This document shows, piece after piece, positions 34,774-43,569 of a stretch of DNA of 64,000 nt. Source of the stretch: Mesorhizobium carmichaelinearum (GTDB lineage: Bacteria > Pseudomonadota > Alphaproteobacteria > Rhizobiales > Rhizobiaceae); NCBI RefSeq assembly GCF_900199455.1, contig NZ_FZQR01000006.1, forward strand, positions 186,001-250,000, given 5' to 3'. The first letter of the stretch is position 1, and the number at the start of each line of letters is the position of its first letter. A program made the position numbers and the translations under genes. The notes under the pieces were generated by a model, which saw nothing but the letters and a program-made list of their open reading frames with translations, was not told the DNA's origin and did no database searches.

Positions 34774-36045
34774 TTACTGGCTAGCCAGCGGTGCCAGCTT
34801 GACCTTGATCACGTCGCCGGGCAGCACCGGCGTGTCTTCCTTGGCGGCGATTTCGCTGGTCTTGCCGTCGACATTGCGCACCAGCGAATAGAGCAGGGTT
34901 GGCTGCTGGTCGCTGGTGATGGCGGCCGTCGTCGCGGGATCGCTGGCCTGGGCGATCAGGCCTTTCTGCATATTCACCTTCAGCGCTGCCTCGTTCAGAT
35001 CGGCCTCGGTCTGTTGCCGGTCGGCGGCGAGGGTCGAGCTCAATGTGTTTTGGGCATCGATGGCGTCCTGCGTCGCCTTGCTGATCGCCTGCTTGGCGGT
35101 CAAGATCGCGGTTTCGTAGTCGAGGATCTTGCCTTGCAGGTCGGTGACGGACTGCTGCGAATCCAGAAGCCTGGCATTGGCGACCAGGCCCTTCTGCGCC
35201 AGCGGACCGATGCTGGCGAGCTGCTGCTGCGCCAGGTCGACCTGCTTTTGCTGGTTGACGATTTTCTTCTGCAGCGATTCGATTTCGGACTGCAGGACAC
35301 CCTTGAGATCGTCGAGCGCCTCGAGCTTCAGCTTCAGCGCCTTCTGGTCTGCCGTCAGGATCGTCATCTCGTCGGCGACGATGGTCGGCAGGCGTGGATC
35401 GCCCTCGACCTCCTTCGGCGCTTCGAAGCTCGCCTTGCCGGCCAGATCGGCATCGATGCGGGCACGCCTGACAAGCAGCCGGACGCGCTGGTCGTCGGAG
35501 ATATCGAAATTGCCCTTGGCGGTAACCAGGTCCTTGCCGAGCTGGGGGCCGTAGTCGGCGCTGCGCCTCATGCCGCCGGCGACGCTGATCGCTTTCAGCA
35601 CCGTAAGATCGGGCACATAGGGAAACTGGCCGGGGTTCTGCACTTCGCCCGAGATGTAGAAGGGCCGGAACTGCGCCATCTCGACCGAAGCTTCGGGCTT
35701 GTCCGACAGGGCAAGCTTGCGCTGCAGCGCCTCGCCGATCGCCGCCGCGACTTCCGCCGTGGTCTTGCCGGCCGCCGGCAGCTCGCCGACGAACGGCACC
35801 GACAGCGTTCCGCCCGGGCCGACCGTGTATTCGCCGTTCACGGCCGACCAGTCGCGGAACGTGCCCTCGACGGTCTGCCATTCGGCGATGCGGATGGTCA
35901 GCTTGTCCTGCGAGCCGAGATGGTATTCACCTGATATGGCGACCTGGGGAAGAAAAGCCAGCGACATCGCAAGGCAGGTGGCCATAAGCCGAGAGCGGCC
36001 GGAAAAGCGGCCGCTGCCAAAGGCTTCGAACATATCTGTTTTCAA
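34774..36045 (-). CDS. exoF: EPS export protein ExoF (Wza-like polysaccharide export)
   Basis: The 423-residue protein has a signal peptide (RLMATCLAMSLAFLPQVAIS) and the polysaccharide export domain YHLGSQDKLTIRIAEWQ...GTLSVPFVGELPAAGKTTAEVA, then a SLBB-type segment FYISGEVQNPGQFPYVPDLTVLKAI. A long coiled coil follows (residues about 230-370), rich in Leu, Gln and Lys. The first codon TTG has GGAA seven bases ahead; an ATG four codons later is possible. ExoF helps export succinoglycan and was first linked to attachment of the first sugar with ExoY. It follows exoY by 72 bp on the same strand. Confidence 0.88.
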   Translation of the reverse strand: MKTDMFEAFGSGRFSGRSRLMATCLAMSLAFLPQVAISGEYHLGSQDKLTIRIAEWQTVEGTFRDWSAVNGEYTVGPGGTLSVPFVGELPAAGKTTAEVAAAIGEALQRKLALSDKPEASVEMAQFRPFYISGEVQNPGQFPYVPDLTVLKAISVAGGMRRSADYGPQLGKDLVTAKGNFDISDDQRVRLLVRRARIDADLAGKASFEAPKEVEGDPRLPTIVADEMTILTADQKALKLKLEALDDLKGVLQSEIESLQKKIVNQQKQVDLAQQQLASIGPLAQKGLVANARLLDSQQSVTDLQGKILDYETAILTAKQAISKATQDAIDAQNTLSSTLAADRQQTEADLNEAALKVNMQKGLIAQASDPATTAAITSDQQPTLLYSLVRNVDGKTSEIAAKEDTPVLPGDVIKVKLAPLASQ

Positions 36046-36117
36046 CTGAACGTTCCGATCCGTTTTAGCCCCATCGCCCGATGAGCTTGCCGCCGGATGC
36101 CTGGTGGCGGCGGCCGG

Positions 36118-36795
36118 TCAGTAAGAGCCGCGTGACATCCAGACGGCCGGCACGGTCTTGATGATGATTCGCACGTCGCCGAACAGCGACCAGTTCTCGA
36201 CATAGTGGCGGTCGAAGGCGACGCGGCTGTCGTAAGAGACGTCGTTGCGGCCGCTGACCTGCCATAGGCCGGTCAGGCCGGGCCGCGACTTCAGATAGTA
36301 GACGGCGGCGCTGCCGTAGATTTCCAACTCGTCGCGCACCACCGGGCGAGGCCCGACAAGGCTCATATCGCCCTGCAGGATGTTGATGATCTGCGGCAGT
36401 TCATCGAGGCTGAGCTTGCGCAGCACCGCGCCGACGCGGGTGACGCGCGGATCGTTCTTCAGCTTGCGGGTCGCTATCCATTCCGCGTTGGCGTCCGGAT
36501 TGGTGGCGAGATAGGCGGCCAGCACCTTGTCGCCGTCCGGAACCATGGTGCGGAATTTCAGGCACGGAAAAATCCGTCCGCCGCGACCGATTCGCCGGTG
36601 ACCGTAGAAAATCGATCCACCGTCGGAAAACTTGACCAGCAGCGCTATCATGATGAACAGCGGGCTAAGAGCGATCAGACCAACGAGTGAACCGGCAATA
36701 TCGAAGCTGCGCTTGATGAGGCCGCCGATCGGCGGCGGAAAATCGGTGTCAGCCTGCGAAAAGCCCGCCGTGGCCGACTTGGCAATATCCCTCAT
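36118..36795 (-). CDS. exoY: Undecaprenyl-phosphate galactose phosphotransferase ExoY
   Basis: The 225-residue protein is a bacterial sugar transferase that starts succinoglycan by placing galactose-1-phosphate on the lipid carrier. It has one N-terminal membrane segment (SFDIAGSLVGLIALSPLFIMIALLV), the FPCLKFRTM motif, LSLDELPQIINIL and GDMSLVGPRPV, and the C-terminal RPGLTGLWQVSGR. The ATG was placed at MRDIAKSATAG because GGAG stands eight bases upstream; the open frame continues 28 codons further without protein character. The length agrees with ExoY of other rhizobia (about 226). Confidence 0.92.
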   Translation of the reverse strand: MRDIAKSATAGFSQADTDFPPPIGGLIKRSFDIAGSLVGLIALSPLFIMIALLVKFSDGGSIFYGHRRIGRGGRIFPCLKFRTMVPDGDKVLAAYLATNPDANAEWIATRKLKNDPRVTRVGAVLRKLSLDELPQIINILQGDMSLVGPRPVVRDELEIYGSAAVYYLKSRPGLTGLWQVSGRNDVSYDSRVAFDRHYVENWSLFGDVRIIIKTVPAVWMSRGSY

Positions 36796-37395
36796 ACGGA
36801 AACTCCATGCGTTGAACGAATGGTTCACCACACGATACCAAAAAAATGTTGCAGCGCAACACACAATTTCCCGGCCCACTGAAATAGTCGCGTCATGAAT
36901 TGACTAAATAATAAGCTAGCAATGCACATTTTTCAGGATGCTTAGCACATTTGTGACAAGAAATGGGCAAGCCGAAAAAAATGCAGACCTTTTTGGGGCG
37001 ATTTTTGGGCAAGCCGTTCTCGATGGCCGGGAACGGTACATATTAGTGCTTTAGGAAGGTGCGAAGTTCGCGAGTATTAACATAAAATACTACATAATAT
37101 TGTGAGTTGTACTGAAAAGGGCCGGTGGCTTCAGGTTGAGTGAATTGCGGTGGTGTGCGTTGCAGCATGGCAGAGTCGACCGCGCAAGCTCAATCAAAAA
37201 TATGTGCGGTTGCCCTTGCCGCCTCCTGCTCGCCTTAATAGAATTGCAAATTATACCTGTCAGAGTGGCGACAGGTTGAAAGGCCGGAAGCAACCGGTCG
37301 ATAGCGGGCACCTTTACAAGCCCGCAGAACAAGGGACGGCGCTCGGGTGGGGCTATCGTTTGATATAACCCGGGCCGGTTTATGGGCTGTTGGGT
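36796..37395. promoter_or_regulatory. Long AT-rich exoY-exoX regulatory region
   Basis: This 600-bp gap between the divergent exoY and exoX genes is far richer in A and T than the coding DNA, for instance between 36840 and 37100. It holds a TGC-N3-GCA element (TGCAGCGCA, 36850-36858) inside ATGTTGCAGCGCAACA, 55 bp before the exoY ATG. I see no credible gene and cannot fix promoter boxes. In rhizobia such regions bind several EPS regulators, for example the Ros/MucR type that prefer AT-rich DNA. Confidence 0.55.
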
Positions 37396-37671
37396 ATGTC
37401 GCTTCCAAAATTCATCGTTGGGATGCTTTTCGCTCTCGCAATCGTTGTTGCCTGGTCCTGGCTTGGCGGCGCTTCGCTGGGCACGACGTTGTTGCGTGTC
37501 ATCATTTGCGCCGTGATCATCCAGGCCGGCTATTTCGTGCTCGTCTATACCATGATCGCCAGGAGTGCGCCGACGCCGGCTGACAGGCTGCGTGAAGCCG
37601 AGAGAAAGCTGAGCTCGCCTGACGTGGCCGAAGGCGAGAAGCTGGGCAGTGCCCGGCGCAGCCTGCACTAG
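37396..37671 (+). CDS. exoX: Exopolysaccharide production repressor ExoX (SyrA/ExoX family)
   Basis: The 91-residue protein has two membrane segments (about residues 6-24 and 28-52) and a short charged cytoplasmic tail, like ExoX/SyrA proteins that lower EPS output after translation, probably by acting on ExoY. The ATG at MSLPKFIVGM fits the family start; a TTG two codons earlier is not needed. It lies upstream and divergent from exoY, as in Sinorhizobium. The ExoX:ExoY ratio is known to set EPS amount. Confidence 0.82.
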   Translation: MSLPKFIVGMLFALAIVVAWSWLGGASLGTTLLRVIICAVIIQAGYFVLVYTMIARSAPTPADRLREAERKLSSPDVAEGEKLGSARRSLH

Positions 37672-37728
37672 GGTATGCTGATATTCAGGTGATGCCGGCC
37701 TGCAAACGGCGGCTTCCTGTGCTTCCCC

Positions 37729-37751
37729 GTTCTACTGCGTCGCAGTAGAAC
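37729..37751. promoter_or_regulatory. 23-bp palindrome after exoX
   Basis: The arms GTTCTACTGCG and CGCAGTAGAAC are perfect, with one central T. It lies between the convergent ends of exoX and the lasso exporter gene. No T-run follows on either strand, so it is a weak terminator candidate at best. Its centre is CTGCGTCGCAG, which matches CTGC-N3-GCAG, so it may also be a binding site of the PhaR type. Confidence 0.5.
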
Positions 37752-37849
37752 TGAGCTCACGTGCCCAAAAGTACGCTCCACTCCGGTTCTCGGAAGCCAC
37801 CATTTTCGGCGCGGCCTGACCTGAATCTCAACACACCCCCGATCCAGCC

Positions 37850-39694
37850 TCAGGCCACGTTGGCAGGTTCGGTTTCGGACTGTTCTCCCGACAGCATCCT
37901 GGACAGCCGGCTCGCCGGCTTGGCCTTCAGCCGCTGATACTGCCCGACTTCCACGACACGCCCGTCCTCCATCGCCACAACCCAGTCGGCGAAGGCGATC
38001 ATCGAGGGCCGGTGCGCGATAGTCAGGATGGTCATCGCGCCGCGCAATCCGTCGATCGACCGGGCGATCAGCGACTGGTTCTGCCAGTCGAGCGCACTGG
38101 TCGCCTCGTCGAGGATGAGCAGCGACGGCTTGCGTAGCAGCGCCCGCGCCAGTGCGATGCGCTGACGTTCGCCGCCGGAGAGCCGCACGCCACGGTCGCC
38201 GACCACGGTATCGAGCCGCTGGTCGAGCCGTTCGACGAATTCGCCGGCATGCGCGGCGCGCAGCGCGGTCCACAGATCGTCGTCGCTGGCCTGTGGCGCG
38301 GCCAGACGCAGGTTTGCCGCGATCGTGTCATGCAGCAGGAATACGTCTTGCGGCACATAGGCCACCTGATCGCGCCAGCGCCGGCGATTGCCGGCATCGA
38401 TCTCGACGCCGTCGACCAGGATCTTGCCGGCGGTCGGCTCGAGCAGACCGAGCAGCATGTCGGCGATCGTGCTCTTGCCTGATCCCGAGGGGCCGATCAG
38501 GGCGGTGACCTTGCCGGCTGGCAGGCCGAAGGTGATGTCGCTCACCACCGTCTTGCCGGTGCCGTCGTCGTAGCCGAAGGAGACACCGCGAATGTTCAAC
38601 CCCGTATCAAGCGGCAGCTTCTGCTTATCCGCCGATTCGGCATGGCCCGGTTCGCGCTCAGCGTCGAAACGGGCCTGCAGGCCGCGCATGGCCGTATAAG
38701 CGGGCAGGTTGATCAGCACCTGCTGGGCCTGCGTCTGCATGTCCATGAAGCGCGGTGCGATGCGCATGAAGACCAGGAGCAGCACGACAATCTCGGCCAG
38801 CGACAGGTTGAAGCGGACCAGCGCCACATAGATGAACAGGCTGAGGCCCACGACGCTCGCCACCTGGAACACCGCAGTGCCGATGGAGCTGTTGCTGACA
38901 TAGTCGATGTTGTCGGCCTTCATCTTTTCCAGCGTCGCCTGCAACTGCGCGAAATAGCTGGCCTCGACATTCAGGCTCTTGGCCACCTTGATGCCGCCGA
39001 GGAATTCCGAGACCGTCCGGTACTGATCCTGGCGATTGCTGGTCAGGACCCGGCCAAAGGCGGTGGCGCGGGCGCGAAACGGCTGCAGCACCACGAACAT
39101 CACGATGCCGATGACGATCGCAAACGCCGTCATGACCGGTGAGATGAACATCGAGATCACGAGATAGCCCACCAAAAGCACTGATATCTGCACCAGCATC
39201 AGCAGCGAGAAGGCGGCGCCCTGGACGCGATCGATGTCACCGGTCAGGGCATGGTCGAGATCCGAGCTGCGCATGCGCGAGAACACGCCCCAGCGCGCCT
39301 TGCCGATGCTCTCGAACAGGTTCATGCGCAAGCGGTTGATGAAATCGAAGAGCAGCCTGGCCATGTAGACCGACTTGAAGCGGTTGAACGCGGCCTGCAC
39401 GGCAACAAGCCCGACCAGCGCGCACAGCACCGTCGTCAGCTGCAGCGTTCCGTCCGGCACCAGCCAGCGCACGAAATCATTGTTCGGCAACCGCACCGCG
39501 AAATCCTGGTCGGCGCGCCCGACCAGGTGCAGCAGCGGCACAAGCAGCAGGATCGAGATGCCTTCCGTCAGGCTGCCGAGGATCAGGAACAGCAGCGCCG
39601 TCCAGGTCCGCCGCCCGCCGATCTGGGCGATGACGGCGCCGAACGCGGCGACATCGCGAAACAGCGACAGGCGAAGGATTGAGGACTTCGACAT
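37850..39694 (-). CDS. Lasso peptide exporter (ABC ATPase-permease)
   Basis: The 614-residue protein is a half-size ABC exporter. Six membrane spans fill about residues 25-330. The ATPase has Walker A GPSGSGKST near residue 405, signature LSGGERQRIALARAL near 508, Walker B LLILDEATSALDW, and switch His in IAHRPS. No C39 peptidase domain is present, as usual for lasso exporters. It is the last gene of the lasso operon, overlapping the kinase gene if the GTG at 39706 is used; the ATG at 39694 with GGTGAG seven bases upstream is preferred. It should pump the mature peptide and give self-protection. Confidence 0.85.
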   Translation of the reverse strand: MSKSSILRLSLFRDVAAFGAVIAQIGGRRTWTALLFLILGSLTEGISILLLVPLLHLVGRADQDFAVRLPNNDFVRWLVPDGTLQLTTVLCALVGLVAVQAAFNRFKSVYMARLLFDFINRLRMNLFESIGKARWGVFSRMRSSDLDHALTGDIDRVQGAAFSLLMLVQISVLLVGYLVISMFISPVMTAFAIVIGIVMFVVLQPFRARATAFGRVLTSNRQDQYRTVSEFLGGIKVAKSLNVEASYFAQLQATLEKMKADNIDYVSNSSIGTAVFQVASVVGLSLFIYVALVRFNLSLAEIVVLLLVFMRIAPRFMDMQTQAQQVLINLPAYTAMRGLQARFDAEREPGHAESADKQKLPLDTGLNIRGVSFGYDDGTGKTVVSDITFGLPAGKVTALIGPSGSGKSTIADMLLGLLEPTAGKILVDGVEIDAGNRRRWRDQVAYVPQDVFLLHDTIAANLRLAAPQASDDDLWTALRAAHAGEFVERLDQRLDTVVGDRGVRLSGGERQRIALARALLRKPSLLILDEATSALDWQNQSLIARSIDGLRGAMTILTIAHRPSMIAFADWVVAMEDGRVVEVGQYQRLKAKPASRLSRMLSGEQSETEPANVA

Positions 39695-39702
39695 GATGGC
39701 GC

Positions 39703-40716
39703 TCACCGCGGCCGGCGGTTGGCCGCCAGTTTCTTGCCCGCCAGATCCCCGGCCGTCAGATCGGCTTCGATTAAGTTCACCGCCTCGCCAATCCTGTCGA
39801 GGCCGGTTGGAACTTCCAGCCGGAACACGCCGACATGGTTAGCGATTGCTGAACATTGGCGAAAATGCAGCGCTGCGAAATCGCCAGACAGCGCCGCGCG
39901 GCCAAACCGCGTCACATAGGAGAATTTGATGATCGCCGGCAGGGCGGCAATGCCGGGCAAGGCCGTGATCCCAGCCCTTTGGCCGCGCTCGAGGACATAG
40001 ATTCTGGTCGCCGGCACAGTGTCGCCGGAGAAGGCACCGTGCAGGCGATGCTGCATCTTCTCGATCTGCGGATGCACCTGCGGCCGCACCTCTGCCTGGC
40101 CAAGCGAAATCGCGGCCGCGGCGTCGGCGGCGAGCTTGATCTGGGGAAAGCCCGCAACGATCATCGGCGTGTCGGGTTTGGCGAGATCCAGCGCTACGAC
40201 ATCGTCGGTAAGCAATTCATGACCGGCCCGGATCAGCGCGCTTGCCGTCGTCGATTTGCCGGCGCCCTTGTCACCCATGAAGATGGCGCCCCTGCCGGCC
40301 ACCGCAATGGCGCTGGCATGCAGGACGAGCAGGCCGCGCCGATGCAGCAACAGCGCCATCACCGGCCCGAGCAGCGGGAAGGCAAGCAGCGCGTCGTTGA
40401 CGCCGGGCGCCGGCTCGATGTCGATGCGGCCGAAATCGCTGATCAGGAAGGCGCCGACGGCATGCCATGCCAGATATTGCCGATCAGGCTCGAAGCGGAA
40501 GATCGTCGCGGTCTCGAGCGAAGGCATCGGCATGTCGATCGTGCCGATGGCGATCACGATATCCGGCGCCGCAGGCTCCGCCGGCTCCAGCTCGGGCAGC
40601 GCCACGTCGGACGCGATGGTCAGGTCATAGGCCCGGTAGTATCGCCGCACCCGTATAATGCCACCATGGGGAGCAGGATCACCAGGATATGTGGCGAGCG
40701 GTTGGTTGCGGGGCAT
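39703..40716 (-). CDS. HPr kinase-like lasso peptide tailoring kinase
   Basis: The 337-residue protein has an N-terminal domain without clear relatives and a C-terminal HPr-kinase-like half: Walker A GDKGAGKST (residues 148-156), preceded by LVLHASAIAVAGRGAIF, and the acidic LLTDDVVAL (residues 168-176). Kinases of this type in lasso clusters (for example in paeninodin) phosphorylate the side chain of the C-terminal Ser of the precursor. The precursor here indeed ends in Ser. The ATG overlaps the stop of the cyclase gene (TAATG). No HPr or PTS gene lies near, which speaks against a sugar-regulation role. Confidence 0.82.
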   Translation of the reverse strand: MPRNQPLATYPGDPAPHGGIIRVRRYYRAYDLTIASDVALPELEPAEPAAPDIVIAIGTIDMPMPSLETATIFRFEPDRQYLAWHAVGAFLISDFGRIDIEPAPGVNDALLAFPLLGPVMALLLHRRGLLVLHASAIAVAGRGAIFMGDKGAGKSTTASALIRAGHELLTDDVVALDLAKPDTPMIVAGFPQIKLAADAAAAISLGQAEVRPQVHPQIEKMQHRLHGAFSGDTVPATRIYVLERGQRAGITALPGIAALPAIIKFSYVTRFGRAALSGDFAALHFRQCSAIANHVGVFRLEVPTGLDRIGEAVNLIEADLTAGDLAGKKLAANRRPR

Positions 40717-42638
40717 TATGCGGGGCTCCCGGCGTGCTGGACCTGCCGCAGCCACAGCGACAGCGAGGCCGAGCGCCAGACATATTGGACATCCAGCGGC
40801 GCCGCTTGATCGGGTTGGCTGAGCAGCCGCGCATAGGCGGCGCTCACTTGTGGCAGGTTGACATAGGGCGCGATACGGCCGGCATCCGAAACGAGCAGCT
40901 GTTCCAGCAGGTCGCGGTGGTTGCGCACCATGCCGTTGACCAGATTGGCGGTGAAATCGATCTTGGTGCGCCGCCATTGCACCGCCGCCGGCAGGATGCC
41001 CTCCATGGCGCGGCGCAGCACGTAGCGGCCAAAGCCGTGGCTGAGTTTTTCCTCGCCCGGCAGCGCCAGGCAGAATTCGACCAGCGGCTTGTCCCAGAAG
41101 GGATAGCGCGGCTCGACGCCGAAATTGGCGGCGGCCTTGTCGAGCACCTCGAAAGAGTGCGGCACATAACCGTTGGACAGGATCCAGCGATGGCTGAGCG
41201 CGTCGCTGGCCTGGACGCCGGGCGGCATGTAGCCGGCCCGGTGGAAACGCTCGATGAGCTCGGTCCGTCTGGCCAGGTCCGGATTGATCAGGTCGCGCCA
41301 GCTGCGGCCGCGCTGCATTTGCGTGGGCTTGCGTATTCTGTTCAGCACACGGTTCGCCAGCTGTCTCGCCTTGGCGATCCGCCAGGCCGGCCCATAGAGG
41401 GTGAGGAACTGGAAATAGAGGCCAAAGGTGCTGTCGCCATAGGTGTTGGAGGCGCTGCGGACCTCGCGCCAAAGATCCAGCCACCTGCCGCCATTGGCAA
41501 GCTCGTGCAGATGGCCATGGCCCTGTGAAACGACCTCGTCGCCGCCATGGCCGTCGAGCAGCACCTTGATGCCCTTGGCGCCTGCCGTCCGGTAGATGCC
41601 GCGGGTCAGCGTCAGGCCCGGCGCCAGGAAGGTGCCTTCCTGTTCCTCCAGCACCCGTTCGAACTCGGCGAAGGGTGCATAATTGCCGACAGGGATCAGT
41701 GTTGGGTCGGTCTTCTGCTGATCGAGCACGGCATCGATGAAGGGCCGCTCGTCCATCGACGAGCCCTTCTCGAAAATCAGCGAGAAGGTCGGCAGCTTTG
41801 GTTTCCGCTCGGCGGCATTCTGCAGGCCGGCGACGCAGGCGATCGACGAGGAATCAAGGCCGCCGCTCAGCATCGCGCCGATCGACTGGCTTCCGCGCAT
41901 ACGATTGCGCACCGATTGCGCGAAGAGATGGGCGAACTCCTCCGCCGCATCCGCCCGCAGCGGCCGCACCGACGGCTCGATCTGCCAATATCGGCGCAGC
42001 ACCACCTGTTGCGTGGTGACAGTCAAGCTGTGACGCGCCGGCAGGCTGAAGATATCGCTGTAGGGCGTGGATTGCGGGTCGTCGGGAAGTCCGGCCAGGA
42101 ATCCCGAAATGCTGCGCTCGCTGATGCGTGCACCGACCCCGTCGAGGCCAAGCATCGGCCCGATCTCGGAGGCAAAAGCAAAACGCCGGTCCGCGGCGTG
42201 GTAGTAGAACGGCTTGACCCCGAAATGGTCGCGCGCGCAGAACAACAACTGCCGCTCGGCGTCCCAGATGGCAAAGGCGAAATCGCCCTGCAGGTGCACG
42301 GGGCAGGATTCGCCCCAGCGCAGATAGGCGCGCATCAGCAATGTCGCGTCGGCAACCGTCCTGTCGCGCATGCCGAGCCTCGCCATCAACTCGTCGCGAT
42401 TGTCCAGCCGGCAATCGGCGGTGATGGCGAGCTTACCGCCAGCCATGGTCAGCGGGCCGGGGCCGGCTTCATCCGTGGTGTTGAGCCAGGCGTGGCCAAG
42501 CGCGATGCCGTTGTCCAGCCACCACGAATTTCCGTCGGGGCCGCGATGGCGCATGCGGGCCAGCATCTGCTGGATGTCGCTCGCCCCGTCCGCTGCCGGC
42601 GGTCCCTGTCGCAGCAGGATTCCGGCCACGCCGCTCAT
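40716..42638 (-). CDS. Lasso peptide cyclase (asparagine synthetase-like, C protein)
   Basis: The 640-residue protein has the two-domain layout of AsnB: an N-terminal amidotransferase-like half (RHRGPDGNSWW near residue 31, FAIWDAERQLLFCARDHFGVKPFYY near 122) and a synthetase half with the PP-loop SGGLDS (residues 258-263). The catalytic Cys2 of AsnB is missing (sequence begins MSGVAG), so glutamine is not used; this is expected for lasso cyclases, which activate the ring Asp with ATP and join it to the N-terminal Gly. The ATG overlaps the B2 stop as ATGA. The neighbours (B1, B2, precursor) make the call firm. Confidence 0.9.
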   Translation of the reverse strand: MSGVAGILLRQGPPAADGASDIQQMLARMRHRGPDGNSWWLDNGIALGHAWLNTTDEAGPGPLTMAGGKLAITADCRLDNRDELMARLGMRDRTVADATLLMRAYLRWGESCPVHLQGDFAFAIWDAERQLLFCARDHFGVKPFYYHAADRRFAFASEIGPMLGLDGVGARISERSISGFLAGLPDDPQSTPYSDIFSLPARHSLTVTTQQVVLRRYWQIEPSVRPLRADAAEEFAHLFAQSVRNRMRGSQSIGAMLSGGLDSSSIACVAGLQNAAERKPKLPTFSLIFEKGSSMDERPFIDAVLDQQKTDPTLIPVGNYAPFAEFERVLEEQEGTFLAPGLTLTRGIYRTAGAKGIKVLLDGHGGDEVVSQGHGHLHELANGGRWLDLWREVRSASNTYGDSTFGLYFQFLTLYGPAWRIAKARQLANRVLNRIRKPTQMQRGRSWRDLINPDLARRTELIERFHRAGYMPPGVQASDALSHRWILSNGYVPHSFEVLDKAAANFGVEPRYPFWDKPLVEFCLALPGEEKLSHGFGRYVLRRAMEGILPAAVQWRRTKIDFTANLVNGMVRNHRDLLEQLLVSDAGRIAPYVNLPQVSAAYARLLSQPDQAAPLDVQYVWRSASLSLWLRQVQHAGSPA

Positions 42639-43150
42639 CGGCTGCCGTGGTCGACCAGATGCGCGAACCCATCGACGGAGCCGCCAAGCACGACATGGTT
42701 GTCGCTGACCAGCCAGGCATGCGCCTTCAACTGCTCGCCCGTGCCGCGTTCGATGCCGATGCGGATGTTGGAGGCATTGCCCTGGCGCGCGAGAATGTAT
42801 TGGCCCGAAAGCGCCTGGGTGAGGCAAGAGGCGCGCGGCACGAACCGTGCGGCCGCGGCAACTCCCCAGGCGACGAGCCGCAACTCGCCCATGCTGGCGC
42901 ACTGGCGCGCATTGAGCCGGGTCACCATGCCGCGAACACGGTTGTAGGAGAACAAGGTCAACCCCAGCCGGATGGTTGCGACCACCAGCAGGCAGTGGCA
43001 GAGGAAAAGGGCTTCCGAACCGCTCAGGGACAGAACCCTGGCCAGGCTCGGGCTGGGCCGGCGTTTCGCAGGCTTCGGTCTCTGGTCCGTCGCAGGTCTT
43101 TGCCGCGAGATCATGGCCTTTTGCGGAACCTGCCTAGACAAGTGCCTCAT
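42635..43150 (-). CDS. Lasso peptide leader peptidase (B2, transglutaminase-like)
   Basis: The 171-residue protein is the cysteine peptidase that cuts off the leader. Catalytic Cys109 lies in RASCLTQAL and His144 in KAHAWLVSD, with an acidic residue downstream (Asp150 or Asp160). The N-terminal half is a basic stretch and helices SLARVLSLSGSEALFLCHCLL. The ATG at 43150 has GAGG seven bases upstream and overlaps the B1 end by 17 bp; an ATG at 43114 is the other option and would give 159 residues. It overlaps the cyclase gene by ATGA. Confidence 0.88.
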   Translation of the reverse strand: MRHLSRQVPQKAMISRQRPATDQRPKPAKRRPSPSLARVLSLSGSEALFLCHCLLVVATIRLGLTLFSYNRVRGMVTRLNARQCASMGELRLVAWGVAAAARFVPRASCLTQALSGQYILARQGNASNIRIGIERGTGEQLKAHAWLVSDNHVVLGGSVDGFAHLVDHGSR

Positions 43151-43433
43151 CGTGCAGCCTCGCAAGTCCGTTCTCAGTCAGGCCTTTCAGCAAGGCGTCG
43201 ACGTCGGCCTTGCAGCGCTCGGCGTCGACATTGTAGCGCTCCAGCACGGCGCCGCGGATATCGGCGATCGACTTCGGCTCCTGGATCAGCTCCCAGATGA
43301 ACGCGCCGACGCCGTTGAGGCTATAGTAGATATTGGATTTCAGGTTGAGGAGCGCGAGGCCGTCACCGAATTCGCAAGCCACGGCATCCCCAGTTGCAGT
43401 TATGCAATCGTGCTCCGATGGGTTCCAGTTCAT
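43134..43433 (-). CDS. Lasso peptide leader-binding protein (B1, PqqD-like RRE)
   Basis: The 99-residue protein is a PqqD-type RiPP recognition element. Typical parts are VACEFGDGLALLNLKSNIYYSLNGVGAFIWELIQEP near residues 18-53 (abbreviated) and the helix VDALLKGLTENGLARL at the end. It binds the YxxPxL motif of the leader and hands the precursor to B2. GAGG lies seven bases before the ATG. Two hairpins separate it from the precursor gene. Confidence 0.88.
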   Translation of the reverse strand: MNWNPSEHDCITATGDAVACEFGDGLALLNLKSNIYYSLNGVGAFIWELIQEPKSIADIRGAVLERYNVDAERCKADVDALLKGLTENGLARLHDEALV

Positions 43434-43475
43434 GCCAAAACCTCGTTTGCAACACACGGCCTACGCATCGTCAGT

Positions 43476-43559
43476 TCAAAAAGGGAAAGTCGGGGATTTT
43501 CATCCCCGGCTCCATTTACGTTATTAAATCCCGGAGGCCCAACGTCACTCCTCCAGGAT
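43476..43559 (-). terminator. Paired hairpins between lasso precursor and B1 genes
   Basis: On the minus strand, just after the precursor stop, an imperfect stem (43528-43559; arms ATCC-x-GGAGG and CCTCC-x-GGAT) is followed by a perfect 7-bp stem CGGGGAT-GAAA-ATCCCCG (43491-43508). The second ends in ACTTTCCCTTTTT, a broken T-run. It probably acts as a leaky terminator and mRNA stabiliser so that the precursor is made in excess over the enzymes. Confidence 0.6.
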
Positions 43560-43569
43560 CAGGCTAGTC

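Noticed and set aside
37729..37751. Rho-independent terminator at the exoX palindrome
   Set aside because: The stem is perfect, but neither side has a T-run and the loop is one base, so I list it only as a palindrome.
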